Below, one piece after another: positions 50,174 to 58,692 of a DNA stretch of 64,000 nt. The DNA lies in contig NZ_JAHKSI010000003.1 of the NCBI RefSeq assembly GCF_019720915.1, positions 186,001-250,000 on the forward strand. Reading direction: 5' to 3'. The translations under genes were made by a program, and so were the position numbers. This stretch comes from Alkalihalobacillus sp. TS-13. Its GTDB lineage: Bacteria; Bacillota; Bacilli; Bacillales; Fictibacillaceae. The notes below the pieces were generated by a model, which ran no database searches, was not told where the DNA came from, and saw only the letters and a program-made list of their open reading frames with translations. The first letter of the stretch is position 1. The number at the start of each line of letters is the position of its first letter.

Positions 50174-51301
50174 ATGGAATCATTACATATAACGAAGCCT
50201 TTTCTACAAAAAGCCTGGGAAAAATCAAGCTTTGAACAACCGACAGCAATCCAGACGGAAGCGATCCCGGTGATTTTACAAGGGGAGGATGTGATTGCGG
50301 AATCTCCGACTGGGACGGGAAAAACGCTTGCTTATCTGCTGCCGATTTTAGAGAAGATCGATCCAGCAAAAAAAGACCCGCAAACCTTGATCATGGCGTC
50401 CTCTCGTGAACTCGTCATGCAGATTTTTGAGGAAGTGCAGAAATGGGCTGAAGGAAGCGGGATAACTGGAGCCTCTCTGATTGGCGGTGCGAACGTGAAA
50501 AGACAGATCGAAAAACTGAAAAAGAAAAGTCCGCAGGTCATTTTGGGGACACCTGGCCGTGTTGAAGAATTGATTAAGATGAAAAAGTTGAAAATGCATG
50601 AAGTGAAGACGATCGTTCTCGATGAAGGCGATCAGCTGCTTGTACCAGAGCATTTGAAAACGATCGAGTCGATCATCAAGTCGACATTGGCGGATCGTCA
50701 GGTGCTGCTGTTTTCTGCGACCTTACCTGAAAAAACGGAAGAGGTCGGCCGTGGATTCATGGATGATCCTCAGCTTATCAAAGTGAACCGTGCCACTCAG
50801 AAGAACGGGAAAGTAGACCACTATTATATCGTGACGGAACGGCGGGAAAAAGCGAAAGCTCTAGAGAAAATCGGACGCTTGAAGGACATGAAGGGACTCG
50901 CATTCGGAAAAGACATTGGCGATCTGTCTGTGATGGCAGATAAACTGGATTATAATCGGATCCCGGTTGGTCTTTTGCATAGTGAATTGAAGAAAAATGA
51001 GCGTCAGTATGCTTTGCAGCAATTCCGAGATGGAAGGACGAACTTGCTGCTGGCGACGGATGTAGCAGCTCGTGGCCTTGATATCACAGGGCTTACACAT
51101 GTCATCCAGGTAGATGTCGCAGAAGACGAAAAGCAATATCTCCATCGTTCTGGACGTACCGGAAGAGCAGGCGCGAGCGGAACCGTCATTTCAATCGTAA
51201 CACCAGGCGAAGAGCGTACGTTGAAGAGTCTTGCGCGGAAACTCGACCTTCAGCTCAAGGAGAAAACGTTGTATGCTGGTGAACTGGTCGACGCAAAGTA
51301 A
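50174..51301 (+). CDS. yfmL: DEAD-box-type ATP-dependent RNA helicase (YfmL-like)
   Basis: A 375-residue minimal RNA helicase with no C-terminal extension. Q motif FEQPTAIQTEAIP, Walker A ESPTGTGKTLAYL, Ia SSRELVMQ, GG, TPGR, motif II DEGD in place of DEAD, SAT in LLFSATLPEKT, then domain 2 with LLHSELKKNERQYALQQFR, VAARGLDITG and HRSGRTGRAGASG. The same length and DEGD variant suit B. subtilis YfmL, which affects ribosome assembly and cold growth. Of three tandem ATGs (50168, 50171, 50174) the last has the best spacing from AAGGAG. The methyltransferase gene follows at 24 nt. Confidence 0.9.
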   Translation: MESLHITKPFLQKAWEKSSFEQPTAIQTEAIPVILQGEDVIAESPTGTGKTLAYLLPILEKIDPAKKDPQTLIMASSRELVMQIFEEVQKWAEGSGITGASLIGGANVKRQIEKLKKKSPQVILGTPGRVEELIKMKKLKMHEVKTIVLDEGDQLLVPEHLKTIESIIKSTLADRQVLLFSATLPEKTEEVGRGFMDDPQLIKVNRATQKNGKVDHYYIVTERREKAKALEKIGRLKDMKGLAFGKDIGDLSVMADKLDYNRIPVGLLHSELKKNERQYALQQFRDGRTNLLLATDVAARGLDITGLTHVIQVDVAEDEKQYLHRSGRTGRAGASGTVISIVTPGEERTLKSLARKLDLQLKEKTLYAGELVDAK

Positions 51302-51325
51302 ACTTTTTAAACGGGGAGGAAGAGA

Positions 51326-52072
51326 ATGGCGACAAACAAATTTTCCGTCATCGCGCACCGTAACCATGAAATCTGCAATCCGATCAGTAAGGAAAAGCTG
51401 AGGGCAACAATGGATCGTATCCCATTCAGCAGCGGGGATAAAGTACTCGATATCGGAGCAGGCAAATGTGGCGTGCTGATCAATTTGATCGAGCGCCATA
51501 ATGTGGTGGGCACAGCCATTGAGATTGAAGAAGATTTTATAAAAGCTGCTCGTCAAAGTGCGGGTCAGCGGATTGATCCAGGTCAATTACGAATTTTGAA
51601 TAACGATGCGAAAAAAGTGATAGGCGAGCTCGATGAAGTGTTCAATGCTGCGATTTGCCTGGGGGCGACGCATGCTCTCGGGAACTATCGGCTCACTCTG
51701 GAGAAAATGAGTGAAGTAGTAAAGCCCGGCGGATACCTGCTGGCCGGTGAAGGGTACTGGAAAAAGGAACCTGAAGCGGCGTATCTGGAGGCGCTAGGAG
51801 CGACTAAAGAAGAGTTGCTGACCCATCATGAGAACATTGCGGTGGGCGAAGAGCTTGGTTTGATTCCGATGTGGGCGCATGTGACAAGTGAGGATGAGTG
51901 GGACGCATATGAGTGGCTATACTCTTCTTCGATGGAGAAGTATTGTCTGGAGAATTCCGATGATCCAGACGTGGCCGCGATGCGCGACCGGATCCGGAAG
52001 TGGCGTTCAACCTATCTGCGCTGGGGGAGGGATACCCTCGGATTCGGTCTGTATTTGTTTTATAAAAGTTGA
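51326..52072 (+). CDS. SAM-dependent methyltransferase (class I)
   Basis: A 248-residue Rossmann-fold methyltransferase. Motif I is KVLDIGAGKCGVLINLI near residue 38. The acidic residue of beta2 is in VGTAIEIEEDFI, motif II-like FNAAICLGATHALGNYRL near 107 and motif III VVKPGGYLLAGEGYW near 135. A Trp-rich C-terminal part (WKKEPEAAYL, WDAYEWLYSS) probably shapes the substrate site. The substrate is unknown, likely a small molecule. RBS GGGGAGGA. It is probably co-transcribed with yfmL. Confidence 0.85.
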   Translation: MATNKFSVIAHRNHEICNPISKEKLRATMDRIPFSSGDKVLDIGAGKCGVLINLIERHNVVGTAIEIEEDFIKAARQSAGQRIDPGQLRILNNDAKKVIGELDEVFNAAICLGATHALGNYRLTLEKMSEVVKPGGYLLAGEGYWKKEPEAAYLEALGATKEELLTHHENIAVGEELGLIPMWAHVTSEDEWDAYEWLYSSSMEKYCLENSDDPDVAAMRDRIRKWRSTYLRWGRDTLGFGLYLFYKS

Positions 52073-52128
52073 GCTAGAGGCGGGGTGGCTTTAAGATGAA
52101 GCGATTTTCCGTAGTAAAATCGTACCAA

Positions 52129-52388
52129 ATTGAACAAGACTTCCCTGAAATTGCTCAAGATCACCCTGAAATTGCTCAAGATCACCCTGAAATTGCTCAA
52201 GCGCACCCTGAAATTGCTCAAGTTCACCCCGAAATTGCTCAAGATCACCCTGAAATTGCTCAAGTTCACCCCGAAATTGCTCAAGATCACCCTGAAATTG
52301 CTCAAGTTTACCCTGAAATTGCTCAAGTTTACCTTGAAATTGCTCAAGTTTACCTTGAAATTGCTCAAGCGCACACCAAATTTGCGTA
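52129..52388 (-). repeat. 12-unit 21-bp tandem array
   Basis: ATTGCTCAAG(A/T)(T/C)CACCCTGAA-type units begin at 52129, 52150 and every 21 nt to 52360. Minus-strand unit: TTGAGCAATTTCAGGGTGAT, matching the TGRRCAAWTT core of the other arrays. Open frames run through both strands (7-residue repeats), with no convincing gene signals. It sits between the 3' ends of the convergent methyltransferase and YwbE genes. Confidence 0.95.
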
Positions 52389-52424
52389 ACCTGCCCCCAA
52401 AACACCCACCCACAAACAAAATAA

Positions 52425-52467
52425 ATGAAAAAAAGCTGGCCGAAATATCAGTTTCGGTCAGCTTTCC
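52425..52467 (-). terminator. Terminator overlapping the ywbE stop
   Basis: On the minus strand AAAGCTGACCGAAA pairs with TTTCGGCCAGCTTT and is followed by TTTTC. The stem includes the stop codon of ywbE (52458-52460). Confidence 0.85.
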
Positions 52468-52661
52468 TTATTGAAAACTTCTTTTACGCGGCCGACTTGT
52501 CCATCTTGAAGGCGAACTTTGATGCCGTGCGGGTGAAAACTGGAATTCGTCAGGATATCCCTCACGACACCCCGGGTCAACTTCCCAGTTCTTTGATCTT
52601 TTTTCAATACGATGTCGACCTCGACACCTGGCTGTATGTTGGCGCGATTTTGTCCATCCAT
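52458..52661 (-). CDS. ywbE: YwbE-family protein
   Basis: A 67-residue protein typical of the YwbE (DUF2196) family. It begins MDGQNRANIQPGVEVDIVLK and has DQRTGKLTRGVVRDILTN and HPHGIKVRLQDGQVGRVKEV, nearly the whole conserved domain. The fold is probably a small beta barrel; the role is unknown. The start at 52661 matches the family and lies 9 nt after GGATGG. In-frame codons as far upstream as 52730 are less likely. Confidence 0.88.
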   Translation of the reverse strand: MDGQNRANIQPGVEVDIVLKKDQRTGKLTRGVVRDILTNSSFHPHGIKVRLQDGQVGRVKEVFNKES

Positions 52662-52726
52662 GCTGCATTCCATCCTTTGATTGTCCATTTCATTTTTCGC
52701 TTCAATCAGTATATCATACCATACCA

Positions 52727-53269
52727 TCAATACCGCCGTTTGAATAGATCCGGGTACTCAATCACCAGTCCTTCTTTATCGACTGTGATCAAGGATTGAT
52801 AGGTTGGACTTTCATATCGAAAAATCCGGGAGTGACTCTTTTGTTCCACAAAGGTATATCTCTGGTGGACCTTTTTCAATTGCAATGAAGGTATAGCCAA
52901 ATAGACCATTTCGAAATCCCTCAATTCCCCCACTTTCCAATCAAACCGGTTGATCGGGAGTGAATTTGAAAAGGGTGTTGTTGAAATATCGATATCAATC
53001 GCTCCATCGAGTTCAGGGATCCAGCGCCGGTATTGATCGAACCAGATCCCTTCACCGTCCGATGTGACTTCCAGAAAGGTTTGATCCACTTCGATCGTCG
53101 CTTTTTTCGTTTTCCATTTCTCCAACAGCAATTTATAGTTCACCTTCAAAGGCTTTCCGTCATTGATCAAAATAATCGTGCTTTCAACAGACAGTTCATC
53201 GCCGCGTTCCTTTGCCTGCAGGTATTCGCAGCCAAAGTCCTCTAAGTTTTCCCATATAATCGTATTCAT
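52727..53269 (-). CDS. Putative glycolipid-binding (DUF1089-like) protein
   Basis: A 180-residue soluble protein whose pattern fits the PA1994-like putative glycolipid-binding family: NTIIWENLEDFGCEYLQA at the start, LKVNYKLLLEKWKTKKATIEV near residue 40, WFDQYRRWIPELDGAIDIDISTTPFSNSLPI near 78 and FRYESPTYQSLITVDKEGLVIEYPDLF at the end. The name comes from structural similarity to lipoprotein carriers LolA/LolB; ligand and role are unproven. Start at 53269 suits GGTGGA; 53272 is also possible. It is 13 nt from the upstream SnoaL-like gene, so both are probably co-transcribed. Confidence 0.8.
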   Translation of the reverse strand: MNTIIWENLEDFGCEYLQAKERGDELSVESTIILINDGKPLKVNYKLLLEKWKTKKATIEVDQTFLEVTSDGEGIWFDQYRRWIPELDGAIDIDISTTPFSNSLPINRFDWKVGELRDFEMVYLAIPSLQLKKVHQRYTFVEQKSHSRIFRYESPTYQSLITVDKEGLVIEYPDLFKRRY

Positions 53270-53281
53270 CATTCCACCAGA

Positions 53282-53659
53282 TCATTTCTCGAGCTCGATG
53301 AATTCCCTTTGTAATTTCCATTCTTCGTTTTCTTTCCGCCAAATGAACATCGCCTTCGCATGGTGGGGTATACCCTGGATGACATTCGTTTCCGTGCCGA
53401 TGACAAGGAATTCCTCGCCAGGCTTGCGTTCAATGTGCGATAAGATTTCGAAACTTTTATGTGCATCGTCATATTGCGCAAGGACATTGTCGAGATCATA
53501 GTTGTAACCGTATTGCATCGGCTCATCCATCCCGGACCTTCCCCAATAGCCGACGAAACGCTCAGACATATGTTCCCGGATCACGTTACTATTTTTACTG
53601 TCAAACGCCTCATTCCAACTCGCGAAATACTTTTCGATAACGTTATGTATTGTTTCCAT
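53282..53659 (-). CDS. SnoaL/NTF2-like protein (DUF4440 type)
   Basis: A 125-residue NTF2-fold protein. It begins METIHNVIEKYFASWNEAFD, the helical start of SnoaL-like domains. EHMSERFVGYWGRSGMDEPM and VIQGIPHHAKAMFIWRKENEEWKLQREF then form the beta-sheet cone. The start at 53659 is set by AGGAGG. Members include isomerases, stress proteins and many of unknown function. I infer only the fold. It leads a two-gene minus-strand unit with the glycolipid-binding-like gene. Confidence 0.8.
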   Translation of the reverse strand: METIHNVIEKYFASWNEAFDSKNSNVIREHMSERFVGYWGRSGMDEPMQYGYNYDLDNVLAQYDDAHKSFEILSHIERKPGEEFLVIGTETNVIQGIPHHAKAMFIWRKENEEWKLQREFIELEK

Positions 53660-53731
53660 ATCGATTCCTCCTAACACCATTCGTATTCGATTTCGCACCC
53701 GGAAAAACCTTCCAAAAACCGCCACATGAAA

Positions 53732-53786
53732 ATTAAGGAAGAATTAAGGTTAGCTGAAATCATCCTTAAGGTTCGCTCGATATACT
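53732..53786 (+). promoter_or_regulatory. Promoter with three phased TTAAGG boxes before the ABC exporter
   Basis: TTAAGG at 53733, 53744 and 53766 is spaced 11 and 22 nt, one and two helical turns. TATACT at 53781-53786 is a good -10, placing the third box over the -35 position. This fits activation by an OmpR-type regulator such as the one encoded at 56247. Confidence 0.7.
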
Positions 53787-53814
53787 GCAATTGTATTTAA
53801 AGGAGGCGAACGTA

Positions 53815-54729
53815 ATGAGTAATTTTCTAATCGAAACGAATCAGCTGAGGAAGTCATTCGGAAGCTTTAAAGCTGTGGATCAGGTGGACTTGAAGGTGCC
53901 GACAGGAGGGATATACGGATTTCTTGGTCCGAACGGGGCAGGGAAATCGACAACGATCCGCATGCTTCTCGGACTGATCAATCCTACTGAAGGTGATGTG
54001 CAGATTTTCGGAAAACCATTGAAATCGAACAGGATCGATATTTTAAAAAAGGTCGGATCGATGGTTGAATCCCCATCCTATTATGGACATCTTACCGCTT
54101 ATGAAAATTTGAATATCACAAGGAAGATTCTTGACCTGCCAAAAAGGGAGATCGATCGTGTGCTCGGTGTCGTCAAGCTTACTGATGTGAAAAACAAGCT
54201 TGTGAAAAAGTACTCACTCGGGATGAAGCAGCGCCTTGGAATCGCCCAGGCTCTAATGGGGAATCCAGAGTTATTGATTTTGGATGAACCGACAAATGGA
54301 CTCGATCCTTCAGGAATTCATGAAATGCGTGATCTCATCAAACGTCTGCCCAAGGGATCAGGAATGACCGTGCTTGTATCGAGCCACATTTTGAGTGAAA
54401 TCGAACTGATGGCTGATCATGTCGGAATCATCAATAAAGGGCAGATGATTTTTCAGGGTACGCTGCAGGAGCTTCGTGGGAAAAGTGCTTCAACGCTTCA
54501 GATCGCGGCAAATCCGATGGAGGATGCACTAATTTCGTTAAAAGAGATGGGCTATCGTATCGAGGTGAATGGCGGCCGTCTGTTTATCAAGGATCAGCAA
54601 GTCGAACCGAGTACGATCAACAAGAAGCTCGTGTTGGATGAAATCGCTGTGACACACTTGAGTGAACAGAAGGATACGCTTGAGGATATCTTCTTATCCG
54701 TTACGAAGGAGGAGGAGAGTAAACGATGA
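53815..54729 (+). CDS. ABC transporter ATPase, lantibiotic/bacitracin immunity type (LanF/BcrA-like)
   Basis: A 304-residue ATPase. Walker A GFLGPNGAGKSTTIRMLLGL, a Q-loop VGSMVESPSYYGHLTAYENL typical of LanF/BcrA, signature KYSLGMKQRLGIAQALM, Walker B ELLILDEPTNGLDPSG and H-switch LVSSHILSEIELMADHVGII. The C-terminal extension ends EDIFLSVTKEEESKR. Start chosen for AAAGGAGG. It would energise the two permeases that follow (overlap 4 nt with the first). Such systems expel or detach peptide antibiotics from the membrane. No lantibiotic structural gene is nearby, so it is probably a stand-alone resistance module. Confidence 0.88.
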   Translation: MSNFLIETNQLRKSFGSFKAVDQVDLKVPTGGIYGFLGPNGAGKSTTIRMLLGLINPTEGDVQIFGKPLKSNRIDILKKVGSMVESPSYYGHLTAYENLNITRKILDLPKREIDRVLGVVKLTDVKNKLVKKYSLGMKQRLGIAQALMGNPELLILDEPTNGLDPSGIHEMRDLIKRLPKGSGMTVLVSSHILSEIELMADHVGIINKGQMIFQGTLQELRGKSASTLQIAANPMEDALISLKEMGYRIEVNGGRLFIKDQQVEPSTINKKLVLDEIAVTHLSEQKDTLEDIFLSVTKEEESKR

Positions 54730-55478
54730 ATGTCATACGCCTTATGCAAACGGAGATGATCAAGCAAAAAAGGAACCTATTATGGTTGTTCATTCTCGTC
54801 ATCCCGACTGGAACAACAGCGGCGATGTTTCTTGATATGTTCATCCGTTATGAGGATTATCTGTTTCCGAAGGCACAGGAACAGGGCATTTCCTCATGGG
54901 AGGTCCTTGTGAATGAGAACCATAACGTCTTGAGCTGGGGACTGTTCCTTTCTGTCTTTATCGCGATCATCAGCATGTTCATCAACCAGTATGAGACGAA
55001 AATCGATAACTGGAAAAAGCTTTTGAGTTTGCCGGTAACACGAAGCCAGGTGTTTTTATCAAAATATTTGACGATCGTTATTTTCGGTTTTGCTCTTATC
55101 CTATTGAATACAGCTGGTCTTTTCATTGTTGGAAAAATCATTGGTTTTCCAGAAGTGTTTCCTATCACGATGTTCACTAAGTACGTCGGTTATCAGTTTG
55201 CAGCGATATTAGGTGTGGCGGCGATTCAGAACGGACTCAGCACATTTGTAAAGAATCCGATCATGCCAGTGGTCTTTGCTTTTGTCGGGATGGTCGTGGC
55301 GGGTGTGTTTCTAGTGAAAGATACAGGACTGAGCTCGTATTATCCTTATCTCTATACCTATATGGCTGGTAATCTACCCGATTTTGACCCTGCGATTGTT
55401 TTATACGGAGGACTTGGTTCAGGTGTCATCCTGCTTATTTTTGGAATGCTGCTATTTCAGAAAAAGGATATAATCTAA
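54726..55478 (+). CDS. ABC transporter permease, LanE/G-like (first)
   Basis: A 250-residue membrane protein with six predicted spans. The N-terminal pattern MNVIRLMQTEMIKQKRNLLWL with the ISMFINQYETKIDNWKKLLSLPVTR segment near residue 85 is characteristic of LanE/LanG-type permeases. It ends in LLFQKKDII. ATG overlaps the ATPase stop (ATGA), so subunits are translationally coupled. Confidence 0.85.
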   Translation: MNVIRLMQTEMIKQKRNLLWLFILVIPTGTTAAMFLDMFIRYEDYLFPKAQEQGISSWEVLVNENHNVLSWGLFLSVFIAIISMFINQYETKIDNWKKLLSLPVTRSQVFLSKYLTIVIFGFALILLNTAGLFIVGKIIGFPEVFPITMFTKYVGYQFAAILGVAAIQNGLSTFVKNPIMPVVFAFVGMVVAGVFLVKDTGLSSYYPYLYTYMAGNLPDFDPAIVLYGGLGSGVILLIFGMLLFQKKDII

Positions 55479-55490
55479 GGAGGTAGAAAG

Positions 55491-56216
55491 ATGTTAAAAG
55501 CATTGCAAATCGAATTATTGAAAGTGAAACGCTCAAAGCTGTTGTTACTGGCGACTTTTCTTCCTCTGTTGTCAATCTTACAGGGAAGGATGTTTGCTGC
55601 GCAATACATAGGTGAAGATGCTGATCTATGGAAGATGCTCTATATTGGGAGCATATCACAGTTTTCCTCGTTGATTTTTCCGATCATGATTGCAGTGATC
55701 ATCGCCATCATCGCTCGGATTGAGCATCATAATGACGGATGGAAGCAATTGTTTTCGCTGCCGGTCAAACGGGAGAACGTCTATCTATCAAAACTAGTGA
55801 CTGCAATGCTGTTGATCGTATACAGCGCCATAATGCTCGGAGTGATGTTTTTGGCAGCTGGTCTTTCGCTGAATGCATCTGGAGATATCCCGTATGGTCT
55901 AATGTTCGGGAGATCGATGCTTGCGATTGTTGCCGCGCTTCCGATCATCGCAATCCAATTTTATATCAGTTTCCGGTTTTCGCATATCGGTGTTCCGCTT
56001 GCTGTTGGGATAGGGCTGGCCTTGCCGTCGATGCTCATTGCAAATTCAGCTAAGTATTGGATCTATTATCCTTGGACCTATCCGATCTACACTTCATTGG
56101 TAGATATGTTCGAATCAGGAAATAAAGACGACATCATGTATGTGGTCTGCATCAGTACCTTTGTGTTGATCAATAGTGTCGGTTTATTGCAATTCCGGAA
56201 AAGAGATATTGTTTAG
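55491..56216 (+). CDS. ABC transporter permease, LanE/G-like (second)
   Basis: A 241-residue paralogue of the preceding permease with six spans. It shows LKALQIELLKVKRSKLLLLA at the start, IARIEHHNDGWKQLFSLPVKRENVYLSK near residue 82 and LLQFRKRDIV at the end. RBS AAGGAGG, 12 nt after the previous stop. The two permeases plus the ATPase make a LanFEG-like exporter. The response regulator gene follows. Confidence 0.85.
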   Translation: MLKALQIELLKVKRSKLLLLATFLPLLSILQGRMFAAQYIGEDADLWKMLYIGSISQFSSLIFPIMIAVIIAIIARIEHHNDGWKQLFSLPVKRENVYLSKLVTAMLLIVYSAIMLGVMFLAAGLSLNASGDIPYGLMFGRSMLAIVAALPIIAIQFYISFRFSHIGVPLAVGIGLALPSMLIANSAKYWIYYPWTYPIYTSLVDMFESGNKDDIMYVVCISTFVLINSVGLLQFRKRDIV

Positions 56217-56246
56217 GTTGGACAATGAAGAGATTAGGTGAATCAT

Positions 56247-56972
56247 ATGTTTAATGTGGAAGGCCTTTCGGAAAAGAAGATCCTGCTTGTGGATGATGAA
56301 AAGGAGATTCTCGATCTTCTTGAAACGGTACTTATAAAAGAAGGATTTGAAACGATTTATAAAGCGGCGACAGGACTTGAAGGAATCCAGATTTGCAAAG
56401 AAAAACAGCCGGATCTGATCGTCCTGGATATCATGCTGCCTGACATTGATGGACTCGAGGTGTGCAGGCGGATCAGGGAAATCACAGTCGTGCCGATCAT
56501 CTTTTTATCAGCAAAGACAGATGATGTCGATAAGCTGTTGGGACTTGGAATCGGCGGCGATGATTATGTGACGAAACCGTTCAGCCCGAAGGAAGTCGCT
56601 TTCCGGATCAAGGTTCAATTTCGACGCAACCAATACATGGGGATCAATGAACACCAAAATGATGAACGAATCGAGTTCGGGGATATCGTCATCAATCCTC
56701 ACCACGGCGAGGTGACTAAGGGCGAAGTGCAAGTGGTCCTCACCGCAAAAGAGTATCAGCTTCTTCTATATTTAGCTCAAAATGCAAATCAGATCCTTAG
56801 CAAACGCCACATTTGTGAAAAGGTGTGGGGTGAGGATTATCTCGGTTATGACAATACGATCATGGTTCATATCCGACATTTGCGTGAAAAGCTCGAAAAC
56901 GAACCCGGAAAGCCGGCTTACATAAAAACCGTCAAGGGTCTCGGTTATAAGCTGTCGACAAGAGGTGGCTGA
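56247..56972 (+). CDS. OmpR-family response regulator of the ABC exporter
   Basis: A 241-residue regulator. The receiver has KKILLVDDEKEILDLLE, phospho-Asp in LIVLDIMLPDIDG (about residue 57) and Lys in DDYVTKPF (about 107). The winged helix shows LTAKEYQLLLYLAQN, GYDNTIMVHIRHLREKLE and KTVKGLGYKL. ATG at 56247 follows AGGTGA; a GTG at 56238 is possible. It is followed after one base by the kinase ATG. The phased TTAAGG boxes upstream of the exporter are its likely targets. Confidence 0.88.
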   Translation: MFNVEGLSEKKILLVDDEKEILDLLETVLIKEGFETIYKAATGLEGIQICKEKQPDLIVLDIMLPDIDGLEVCRRIREITVVPIIFLSAKTDDVDKLLGLGIGGDDYVTKPFSPKEVAFRIKVQFRRNQYMGINEHQNDERIEFGDIVINPHHGEVTKGEVQVVLTAKEYQLLLYLAQNANQILSKRHICEKVWGEDYLGYDNTIMVHIRHLREKLENEPGKPAYIKTVKGLGYKLSTRGG

Positions 56973-56973
56973 T

Positions 56974-58383
56974 ATGAAGTGGAGACTGACGAGCCGTTTC
57001 CTGACGGCAATTATCGTGACGATCGTCCTTTCCTTCATCGGCTTTATGATGATTACGTTCTTTTTATTTTATGGCGGAACACCAAAGCCCGATCAATTTT
57101 TGAGTGTGAACGCTCCAAGTATCACAATTGATTTTGCAGAGCATATCAACGTTGAAAATGATGAAATTACACTTGATGAGAACGGAGATGACGTTTTACA
57201 GCAATACGGAAGCTGGATCCAGGTACTTGATGAGGGTGGAGACGAGATCTTCAGCAAGTACAAACCGGAGGAAGCCCCAGAGCATTATACGCCAGGTAAA
57301 CTGATTTTCAATTATAAATACTCAGGAGCGATTGAAGGCTACACGATCTTTGTCGGGATACTTGAAAAGAAAGGACGAGAACTCAGCTACATAATGGGTT
57401 ATCCGGTCGATAAAGTATCAAAAGCCTCCCTTAATTTCAATCCGGACACTATCTTAAGGGATATAAACAGGCTGCTTATTGGAACGATGATTGTCGTATT
57501 GATCTTCGCAATCCTGATCGGCTATCTTTCTAGTAAAAAGCTGGTCAAACCGATGCTGAAGGTGATCGATGGAATTGAGGGGCTGGCGCAGGGTACGTAT
57601 ACAAAAATGCAGACCAAAAAAGGTGTTTTCAAGGATGTCAACCACAGCTTGAATGAGCTATCTGACTCACTACAATCCAATGAGCGGGAACGGGCGAAGA
57701 CGGAGGGGATGCGTGAAGAATGGATCGCGAACATTACTCATGATCTAAAGACGCCACTTTCATCCATCAAAGGCTATTCCGAGGTGCTCGTCAACCCTGA
57801 CTACAAGATGGCACAGGAGGAGCGTGCAATGTATATCGATATCATTCTCAACAAATCCAAGTACATGGAGGAATTGATTGAAGATCTTAAGTTGACGTAT
57901 CAGTTGAAAAATGAGCTCGTCGCAATTGACCGAAAAGATGAAAACCTCGTCGATGTTGTGCGTGATACGGTCATCGATCTGCTCAACCATCCGGATCATG
58001 ACCAATCAAGGGTTGAATATACATCTGATAAGGAAGTTGTTCCATTCCTTTGTGATAAAAAGCTGATACAGCGGGCTGTTTCCAACCTTTTATACAATGC
58101 GATCGTTCACAATCCTGAAGAGACTGAAATTGAGGTACGTGTCAAATCAGGTCCGGTTGTCGAAATTACGGACAATGGAAAGGGAATCCCAAAACGGGAG
58201 CTCGAGCGGTTGTTCGATCGTTATTATCGCGGAACGAATACAAGTGCTGTTCATAAAGGATCTGGGCTCGGCATGGCCATCGCCAAGCAGGTTATCGAAG
58301 TCCACAAAGGAGAAATCAAGGTTGAAAGTGAATTGAACGTCGGGACGAAGGTTATTCTGGATTTTACTGGTAAATCTCTGTAA
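56974..58383 (+). CDS. Sensor histidine kinase of the ABC exporter
   Basis: A 469-residue kinase with TM1 near residues 8-30, an extracellular domain of about 130 residues (YYGSWIQVLDEGGDEIF-like segment near 85), TM2 near 170 and a HAMP linker (KKLVKPMLKVIDGIEGLAQG). The H-box is EWIANITHDLKTPLSSIKGYSEVL. The ATPase part has SNLLYNAIVHNPEE (N-box), ITDNGKGIPKREL (G1), DRYYRGTNTS (F) and GSGLGMAIAKQVIE (G2). The H-box form matches VanS/SpaK-type sensors of cell-wall antibiotics. It probably senses the peptide or wall damage and controls the exporter. Confidence 0.88.
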   Translation: MKWRLTSRFLTAIIVTIVLSFIGFMMITFFLFYGGTPKPDQFLSVNAPSITIDFAEHINVENDEITLDENGDDVLQQYGSWIQVLDEGGDEIFSKYKPEEAPEHYTPGKLIFNYKYSGAIEGYTIFVGILEKKGRELSYIMGYPVDKVSKASLNFNPDTILRDINRLLIGTMIVVLIFAILIGYLSSKKLVKPMLKVIDGIEGLAQGTYTKMQTKKGVFKDVNHSLNELSDSLQSNERERAKTEGMREEWIANITHDLKTPLSSIKGYSEVLVNPDYKMAQEERAMYIDIILNKSKYMEELIEDLKLTYQLKNELVAIDRKDENLVDVVRDTVIDLLNHPDHDQSRVEYTSDKEVVPFLCDKKLIQRAVSNLLYNAIVHNPEETEIEVRVKSGPVVEITDNGKGIPKRELERLFDRYYRGTNTSAVHKGSGLGMAIAKQVIEVHKGEIKVESELNVGTKVILDFTGKSL

Positions 58384-58441
58384 TAAAACATCCACATATC
58401 ATACAGATTTTAGAAAAAACGTGCATTTAAAGGAATATTTT

Positions 58442-58478
58442 AACGCTCATCAAGCCCTTTTGATGGGTGTTTTTTTGT
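58442..58478 (+). terminator. Intrinsic terminator after kinase
   Basis: ACGCTCATCAA pairs with TTGATGGGTGT, followed by eight T residues (stem includes G-T pairs). The remaining gap to 58692 shows nothing else clear. Confidence 0.85.
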
Positions 58479-58692
58479 GATTCTAATTGGAGTTGGATTT
58501 TGCGGAAACCTGAGGTGGAAGGGGATTTCATAGTTCATTTATTTCGTGTAAACAGTTTCTTATACCACCTTAATGTTAATGCAACCTCATTACAGGGTTC
58601 GTTTGATAGACTAGGAATTGGTTTGAAAGACTCGTGTTTTTCAAACCGGTAGGGGCGCGCTACTAAACTAGAGTTCATTAAGGAGGAATTTA

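Noticed and set aside
52060-52474. Open frames on both strands through the 21-nt array.
   Set aside because: Same effect of a period divisible by 3; the plus frame has only a weak start and the repeat is shared with non-coding arrays.
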